Positions 59,951 through 64,000 of a stretch of 64,000 bases of DNA are shown here, one piece after another. The translations under genes and the position numbers were made by a program. This DNA is from Agrococcus sediminis. Its GTDB lineage: Bacteria > Actinomycetota > Actinomycetes > Actinomycetales > Microbacteriaceae. How positions within the stretch are numbered: the first letter of the stretch is position 1; the number at the start of each line of letters is the position of its first letter. The stretch is from assembly GCF_007923295.1 (NCBI RefSeq), contig NZ_VOIR01000013.1, forward strand, positions 290,646 to 354,645, given 5' to 3'. The notes under the pieces were generated by a model. It did no database searches, had not been told where the DNA came from, and worked only from the letters and a program-made list of their open reading frames with translations.

Positions 59951-60574
59951 ATGGCTGCGAGTGACCGGATCGTCTGGATCGACTGCGAGATGACGGGGCT
60001 CGACCCGAGCGTCGACGAGCTGGTGGAGATCGCGGTCGTCGTGACCGACTTCGAGCTCGAGGTGCTCGACCCGGGCCTGCAGATCGTGATCAAGCCCTCC
60101 GACGCGGCGCTCGAGCAGATGGGCGACTTCGTGCGGCAGATGCACGCGACGAGCGGCCTCGACGCCGAGATCCCGCACGGCATGCCGCTCGCCGAGGCCG
60201 AGCTCGAGGTGCTCGCCTACGTGCAGCGCTTCGTGCCGCTCGAGCGCACCGCGCCGCTCGGCGGCAACACGATCGGCACCGACCGCATGTTCCTCGCGCG
60301 CTACATGCCCGTGCTCGACGGCTTCCTGCACTACCGCTCGATCGACGTCTCGAGCATCAAGGAGCTCTCGCGGCGCTGGTTCCCGCGCGCCTACTTCCAG
60401 GCGCCCGAGAAGGCCGGCGGCCACCGCGCGCTCGCCGACATCCTCGAGTCGATCCGCGAGCTGCGCTACTACCGGCGCGCAGTGTTCACGGATGCGCCCG
60501 GCCGCGCGAGCGACGAGCTCCAGGCGATCGCGCGCGACGTCTCCGACGGGTTCGGGGCGCACCTGCCCGGGTGA
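59951..60574 (+). CDS. orn: Oligoribonuclease
   Basis: A 207-residue DEDDh 3'-5' exoribonuclease that finishes RNA turnover and degrades pGpG. Motifs: VWIDCEMTGLDPSVDELVEI (DxE), NTIGTDRMFLARYMP and KAGGHRALADILESI (His and Asp). Immediately upstream of tRNA-His, a conserved actinobacterial arrangement. Confidence 0.97.
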   Translation: MAASDRIVWIDCEMTGLDPSVDELVEIAVVVTDFELEVLDPGLQIVIKPSDAALEQMGDFVRQMHATSGLDAEIPHGMPLAEAELEVLAYVQRFVPLERTAPLGGNTIGTDRMFLARYMPVLDGFLHYRSIDVSSIKELSRRWFPRAYFQAPEKAGGHRALADILESIRELRYYRRAVFTDAPGRASDELQAIARDVSDGFGAHLPG

Positions 60575-60607
60575 GCCGCCGATGCGGCGATCCGGCCCCG
60601 GATGTCG

Positions 60608-60613
60608 TATGCT
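60608..60613 (+). promoter_or_regulatory. Candidate -10 element of tRNA-His
   Basis: TATGCT is 26 nt upstream of the tRNA 5' end. No good -35 is visible. Confidence 0.4.
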
Positions 60614-60639
60614 GTCCTGGTTGCGTTCTGAGCGCACAT

Positions 60640-60713
60640 GGTGGGTATAGCTCAGTTGGTAGAGCGCCGCCTTGTGGTGGCGGATGTCGCGGGTTCAAGT
60701 CCCGTTACTCACC
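60640..60713 (+). tRNA. tRNA-His (GTG)
   Basis: Acceptor GTGGGTA/TACTCAC with the His-specific extra G at 60640 facing C 60713. The D arm is GCTCAGTTGGTAGAGC, the anticodon GTG is at 60674-60676, and the T arm is GCGGGTTCAAGTCCCGT. CCA is not encoded. The island on its 3' side suggests use as an integration site. Confidence 0.97.
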
Positions 60714-61145
60714 CACAACCGGGTCAGGTGTGAACTTTCGACCAAGGGACCAGCCTTGGAGGAAGTTCGCACCTGGCCCTCTTTCTTTGCCTCGGCGGCC
60801 CAGGTGAGAGCGTCGGCCTGCAAGTCGGCGTCGCTCAGTCCGTCGTATGGAGTCCGATAGCCGACGCGCACGTCGTTGTCCTCGTCGACGTAGATCGCCT
60901 TGAACAGCGCCTGGTTGCACAGCCGGCGGTTCGCGCGCGGATTCATCCCTGGCGAGGATGTCGCAGTCGCGACGATCGTCCGCGACACCAACGCCACCGG
61001 AACGGGAGAGGTCCGCATACCAGCAAACGCGACCCGCACTGCCCGCAGAACACTGTCCCCTTCAAGTAGTGCTCATGCACCTGGGTCGCGTCCGCCGCCG
61101 AGCGGTGAGTGCCAAGCACGGTCTGAACCTGGTCCCACACGTGTC
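60695..61145 (-). pseudogene. Broken serine recombinase (C-terminal remnants)
   Basis: Two frames hold pieces of a large serine recombinase. At 61140-61015 is WDQVQTVLGTHRSAADATQ, HEHYLKGTVFCGQCGSRLL, the zinc-ribbon part; at about 60940-60698 is NRRLCNQALFKAIYVDEDND and RVGYRTPYDGLSDADL, the C-terminal part. The catalytic N-terminus and the middle are gone and a frameshift separates the pieces. The stop codon at 60695-60697 lies inside tRNA-His, so the element's integrase end overlaps the presumed attachment site. It cannot be active. Confidence 0.8.
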
Positions 61146-61367
61146 GCTGCCTGGTGCGCCGCGCTCATCGCGAACGGTGGCCCTGGATTGCTCCATCTCG
61201 TCGTGCTGGTCTGCATCTGAAGCGCTCTCCAGATGGTCGTCATCGGCCCGGTGAGCGTCGTGCTGCTCGTGAAGGCTCGCGCCCAGGAGCGCCATGCCAG
61301 GAAGCAGGCCGAACGCGAGGTGCGCGACGAGGCAGCTCTATCTGAACTCACTCGAAGCGGTCGCTGA
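61137..61367 (+). pseudogene. Membrane-protein remnant interrupted by TGA
   Basis: One frame reads AALIANGGPGLLHLVVLVCI, a TGA at 61218-61220, and then SALQMVVIGPVSVVLLVKAR and AQERHARKQAEREVRDEAAL up to the stop at 61365-61367. The two parts join into a hydrophobic helix pair with a charged tail, as if a Trp codon became TGA. No family is recognised. The second half could be translated from ATG 61233 (44 residues). Confidence 0.4.
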
Positions 61368-61370
61368 GGC

Positions 61371-61530
61371 AGACTTCGAGCGTTCAGCCGCACCTCGATC
61401 TCCACGGACGCCCTCACCGACCGCCTCAAAGCGGTCGGTGTACGCGTGCGTTCTGCCCGAACCGGCGCGGTGGTCTCGCTCGTCCAGGAACTCCCGGCGC
61501 CGGTCCTGGCGCGGCTCACCGGCCCCTCGA
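61371..61530 (+). pseudogene. Tyrosine recombinase/integrase C-terminal fragment
   Basis: The frame reads STDALTDRLKAVGVRVRSAR, then TGAVVSLVQELPAPVLARLT, which is the C-terminal segment of actinobacterial phage-type or transposon integrases (family knowledge). No catalytic Arg or Tyr region is present upstream and the frame then runs into unrelated sequence. It is therefore a dead fragment, from a different element than the serine recombinase. Confidence 0.6.
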
Positions 61531-61766
61531 TCGCGACGTCCTGGGCTCAAGGCGGTCGCCGTCAGCGACGGTCGCTACGCCGCCCCAACCGGCCCCTCGA
61601 CGATGACGGCCGCTGGACTGTCTGCCGAGCCCAGGCAGACCTGCAGCGATCTGGTTCGCGCCTGCCGCCGAGGGCGATTCGCTCCTTGCGAGCGAAGGAT
61701 GCCGACGCTCCTGGGCGCCGAGGCCGCCATGTCGATGAAGAACCGGACAGCACCGGTGCCGTTCCC
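61531..61766. other. Non-coding stretch before cmtR
   Basis: These ~235 bp hold open frames on both strands but none has a recognisable product, and their residue composition is unlike the neighbouring genes. I read it as decayed island DNA. Confidence 0.5.
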
Positions 61767-61795
61767 AGTTCAGTCAGTACTGTATAGTTCAGCGC
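61767..61795 (+). promoter_or_regulatory. cmtR promoter and candidate operator
   Basis: TATAGT (61783-61788) lies 7 nt before ATG 61796, predicting a leaderless transcript. The palindrome CAGTACTG (61775-61782) abuts it, and AGTTCAG occurs twice, at 61767-61773 and 61786-61792. CmtR/ArsR repressors bind over the promoter, so this region is the likely operator. Confidence 0.55.
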
Positions 61796-62155
61796 ATGCT
61801 GACTACTGCCTCTCGTGTGGATGTGATGAATCGGTTGGGGCGAGCCATGTACGACCCAACTCGATCGCGGATACTGCTGACCCTCCTCGATGCGCCGGCT
61901 CACCCGGCGGAGCTTGCCGAAGCCCTGGGGTTGACGCGCTCGAACGTGTCGAACCATCTGGCGTGCCTGCGCGACTGCGGCATCGCGGTCGCCATACACG
62001 AGGGTCGGCAGACGCGATATGAGATCGCGGACCCGCACCTGTCGCGGGCACTGACCGCGCTGGTCGATACCACCCTCGCCGTCAACGAGGACGCACCCTG
62101 CCTCGACCCGGCCTGCTCGGTGCCCGGTCGCTGCGACGCGGGGGCGGGCGCATGA
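61796..62155 (+). CDS. cmtR: Cd(II)/Pb(II)-sensing ArsR-family repressor CmtR
   Basis: A 119-residue winged-helix repressor that releases DNA on binding cadmium or lead. The recognition helix has GLTRSNVSNHLACLRDCG; Cys57, Cys61 and Cys102 fall at the same positions as the metal ligands of Mycobacterium tuberculosis CmtR. Extra Cys at 107 and 113 extend the tail (PCLDPACSVPGRC). Its stop overlaps cadD (ATGA). Confidence 0.93.
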   Translation: MLTTASRVDVMNRLGRAMYDPTRSRILLTLLDAPAHPAELAEALGLTRSNVSNHLACLRDCGIAVAIHEGRQTRYEIADPHLSRALTALVDTTLAVNEDAPCLDPACSVPGRCDAGAGA

Positions 62156-62748
62156 TCCTCTCCTCGGTCCTGCAAGCGATCGGCCTGTTCCTCGCCACCA
62201 ACATCGACGACATCATCATTCTTTCGCTGTTCTTCGCCCGAGGGGCCGGTGAGCGCGGCGCCACCGCCCGCATCCTGGTCGGCCAGTACCTCGGCTTCAT
62301 TGGCATCCTCGGTGCGGCCGTGCTGGTGGCTCTAGGGGCCGGGGCGTTCCTGCCCCCGGAGGTCATCCCGTACTTCGGCCTCATCCCGCTGGGCCTGGGC
62401 GTGTGGGCCGCCTGGCAGGCTTGGCGCGGGGACGACGACGACGACGACGCGAAGGTCGAAGGCAAAAAGGTTGCCGTATGGACCGTGGCCGCGGTGACCT
62501 TCGCCAACGGCGGGGACAACATCGGCGTCTACGTCCCGGTCTTCCTCAGTGTGGGCACCGCAGCCGTGATCGCCTACTGCGTCGTGTTCCTGGTGCTGGT
62601 CGCGGTGCTCGTGGGCATGGCCAAGTTCGTTGCAACCCGCCGGCCCATCGCGGAGGCGCTGGAGCGCTGGGAGCACATCGTGTTCCCGATCGTCCTGATC
62701 GGCCTCGGCATCTTCATTCTGGTCAGCGGCGGAGCGTTCGGACTCTGA
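62152..62748 (+). CDS. cadD: Cadmium resistance transporter (CadD family)
   Basis: A 198-residue membrane protein with about five hydrophobic segments. LFLATNIDDIIILSLFFARG and FANGGDNIGVYVPVF are the CadD duplicated NxDD/GGDN motifs; an Asp-rich loop (GDDDDDDAK) separates the halves. It exports or sequesters Cd(II). Coupled to cmtR, so it is derepressed by the metal. Confidence 0.93.
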   Translation: MILSSVLQAIGLFLATNIDDIIILSLFFARGAGERGATARILVGQYLGFIGILGAAVLVALGAGAFLPPEVIPYFGLIPLGLGVWAAWQAWRGDDDDDDAKVEGKKVAVWTVAAVTFANGGDNIGVYVPVFLSVGTAAVIAYCVVFLVLVAVLVGMAKFVATRRPIAEALERWEHIVFPIVLIGLGIFILVSGGAFGL

Positions 62749-62792
62749 CGCGACGGGGATGTGGACCGCCGTGCATGTGTGGCGGCACCGAG

Positions 62793-62814
62793 GTGCGGAC
62801 GGTCCGTCCCGCAC
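62793..62814 (+). promoter_or_regulatory. Hairpin between cadD and lspA
   Basis: GTGCGGACGG and CCGTCCCGCAC form a stem with one bulged C and a very short loop. There is no U-run. It could terminate cadD or tune lspA expression. Confidence 0.35.
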
Positions 62815-62847
62815 AGCACAATCGATACAGCGAAGGATGCACATTCA

Positions 62848-63489
62848 TTGGATGCGAACCAGACGACGCCCGAGGCTGCGGACCCGCACGAGTCGCGGGC
62901 ACTCCTGGCGGATGGCGACGTGACGCAGGCCGCCGACATGGGAGCGCCCTCCACTGCTGCCCACGCCACCGCCCCGCCACGGGACGACCGACGACGGCGT
63001 CGGGCGGCGGTGCTGGGGTTCGTTGTGGCCCTCTTAGCGGTATCAATCGATCAGCTCACCAAAGTCTGGGCAGAAGCGACGCTCACCATGGGCGAGCGGC
63101 ATCCATTGCTCGCCGACCTGCTCGCTCTTCAGCTGGCCTTCAACCCCGGCGCGGCGTTCTCGCTCGGCGCGAGCGCCACACCGATCATCACCGTCGTAGC
63201 CATTGCCGGCTCCGCCGTCGCCGCTTCGCTCACCTGGAGGACGACATCGCTGCCGTGGGCAGTGGGACTCGGACTCATCCTCGGCGGCGCCTTGGGAAAC
63301 GTGATCGATCGCCTGGCACGAGCACCCGGTCCCGGCCGGGGCCACGTGGTCGACTTCATCGCCTACGCCGACTGGTTCATCGGAAACGTCGCAGACGTCT
63401 TCGTTTTCGCCGGTATGGCCCTGTGCGTGATCCTGGCCTTCAACGGCAAGCGGATGCGTCCCCCGCACGCACCGCAGTCGATCGCATAG
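62848..63489 (+). CDS. lspA: Lipoprotein signal peptidase (LspA), cadmium-island copy
   Basis: A 213-residue aspartic peptidase with four transmembrane helices. AVSIDQLTKVWAEATL, AFNPGAAFSLGA, GGALGNVIDRL and FIGNVADVFVFAG contain the catalytic Asp pair. LspA genes travel with metal-resistance operons (for example PbrC in lead resistance). I use TTG 62848 with GAAGGA upstream; GTG 62920 and ATG 62938 are alternatives. The first ~60 residues are not LspA-like and include a trace of a cmtR 3' end. Confidence 0.85.
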   Translation: MDANQTTPEAADPHESRALLADGDVTQAADMGAPSTAAHATAPPRDDRRRRRAAVLGFVVALLAVSIDQLTKVWAEATLTMGERHPLLADLLALQLAFNPGAAFSLGASATPIITVVAIAGSAVAASLTWRTTSLPWAVGLGLILGGALGNVIDRLARAPGPGRGHVVDFIAYADWFIGNVADVFVFAGMALCVILAFNGKRMRPPHAPQSIA

Positions 63490-63494
63490 CGACA

Positions 63495-63593
63495 CGACGT
63501 CAACCAGGCGCCGCGCCGGCGGATTCTGCTGTTGCGGTTGAAGCGCTCGACCTCGCCCTTCGTCTGCGGCCCGCACGCGCGGGGACGGCCGTG
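63495..63593 (-). mobile_element. IS481/IS3-type transposase fragment
   Basis: On the minus strand ACGPQTKGEVERFNR is the conserved core of the DDE (rve) domain of IS481/IS3-family transposases, normally PQTNGKVERFNR. It is followed by unrelated residues antisense to lspA. Only about 30 codons remain, so this is a relic. Confidence 0.6.
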
Positions 63594-63631
63594 CTGCACG
63601 CCGTCTCCCCCAGCCGCCTTGCGCGTAGCGT

Positions 63632-63793
63632 GACGCCATAGACGGCCCGTTCGACCTGATCCCCATCGAGGCATGCCCGGACTGCGGAACGGCGCTGCAG
63701 GAGGACCGATGCCGCCGCTGCGGCTACGCCGAAGTCACTCCCCACGTCGAGCGGCCGACGAGCGGCGACGAGCTGCCGGGCGTGCACGACTGA
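63632..63793 (+). pseudogene. Cys4 zinc-ribbon tail with no start codon
   Basis: The open frame contains EACPDCGTALQEDRCRRCGY, a perfect CxxC-x(9)-CxxC zinc ribbon, ending VHD at 63791-63793. There is no ATG, GTG or TTG at the beginning of the open frame, so it is probably the 3' end of a lost gene. The parent is not recognised. Confidence 0.4.
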
Positions 63794-63827
63794 CGCCGGC
63801 TTCGGCGCCAACTCAAGCTGCGAATCA

Positions 63828-63844
63828 CACGACTATGAGTCGTG
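63828..63844. terminator. Perfect 7-bp hairpin
   Basis: CACGACT-ATG-AGTCGTG. It lies among island remnants; it may be an old terminator or an IS-end feature. Confidence 0.35.
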
Positions 63845-63932
63845 GGGTCTGCCTGGCGGACACTGCGGCGGCCGGTCACGTCCCCTGGGGTGGTGTAGTT
63901 CTCAGCTCGAGTGTCACGTCGTGAACGTGGTG

Positions 63933-64000
63933 AGCCATCGTGCGATGGTCAGTGAGAACCGACTAAAGCTACTCACAGGAAGACACAACGCACGATGGCT
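63933..64000. repeat. 12-bp inverted repeat at the window edge
   Basis: AGCCATCGTGCG (63933-63944) and CGCACGATGGCT (63989-64000) are exact inverted copies, and the second ends on the last base of the window. The full length is therefore unknown. The sequence between has an additional GTGAG/CTCAC pair. Likely the end of an insertion element. Confidence 0.6.

Noticed and set aside
61218..61220. TGA as selenocysteine or recoded tryptophan
   Set aside because: No SECIS-like structure or Sec machinery is seen and the whole neighbourhood is decayed; a simple nonsense mutation is enough.
60900..61220. A 106-residue plus-strand protein start at 60900
   Set aside because: The first ~80 codons are antisense to the recombinase remnant; only the last ~25 codons look like protein, and they are described as part of the membrane-protein relic.

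Overview
The window is very GC-rich (about 70% by eye), densely coding, and actinobacterial. The gene content (hrcA-dnaJ-rsmE-phoH-ybeY-era order, cydABDC, ComEA/ComEC, oligoribonuclease beside tRNA-His) and an intergenic repeat of the form GGTCTCGACTCGCGC point to the family Microbacteriaceae. An Agrococcus-like organism is my inference only; no ribosomal RNA is present to test it.

Layout. 1-10.6 kb: the 3' end of a tRNA-Asn, a lipoprotein, then a minus-strand housekeeping block (dnaG, dgt, dusB, glyS, and uppS, recO, leuA), with a lone nucleotidyltransferase-like gene on plus. leuA is preceded by a 13-residue leucine-rich leader peptide with alternative RNA pairings, a candidate attenuator. 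10.7-14.1 kb: a LuxR-type two-component pair, an FkbM methyltransferase and a small membrane protein. 14-26.2 kb: the stress and translation block era, CBS-domain protein, ybeY, phoH, HIT, rsmE, dnaJ, hrcA (with a CIRCE-like operator), hemW, a DUF1990 protein, lepA and divergent rpsT. 26.3-30.6 kb: a 20-bp tandem array, then a probable catabolic operon (ureohydrolase, NTF2-like protein, NCS1 transporter, cyclase) divergent from an XRE-cupin regulator. 30.6-40.5 kb: holA, comEC, comEA, an intergenic repeat cluster, leuS, pabB and pabC (head to head, 12 bp apart) and a DedA protein. 40.5-47 kb: the cytochrome bd operon cydA-cydB-cydD-cydC with a TetR regulator. 47-60.6 kb: many short units, including SRAP/HMCES, an App1-like phosphatase, Nudix, TesB, GNAT, mmsA, EttA, SSB, MsrA, YceI, a second DedA, an HNH-like protein, tRNA-Arg, a HAD phosphatase, orn and tRNA-His.

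The last 3.3 kb, immediately 3' of tRNA-His, looks like an eroded genomic island. It holds a broken serine recombinase whose 3' end reads into the tRNA, a nonsense-interrupted membrane protein, a fragment of a tyrosine integrase, an intact cadmium/lead-type cassette (cmtR-cadD-lspA), a transposase fragment and, at the window edge, a 12-bp inverted repeat.

A recurring regulatory feature is a TANNNT -10 hexamer placed exactly 6 or 7 nt upstream of an ATG/GTG. This predicts leaderless transcripts for at least a dozen genes. The strongest candidates for new biology are the leuA attenuator, the bidirectional leaderless pabB/pabC promoter, the ureohydrolase-transporter-cyclase operon, and the remodelled cadmium island whose lspA leader region carries a trace of a second cmtR.
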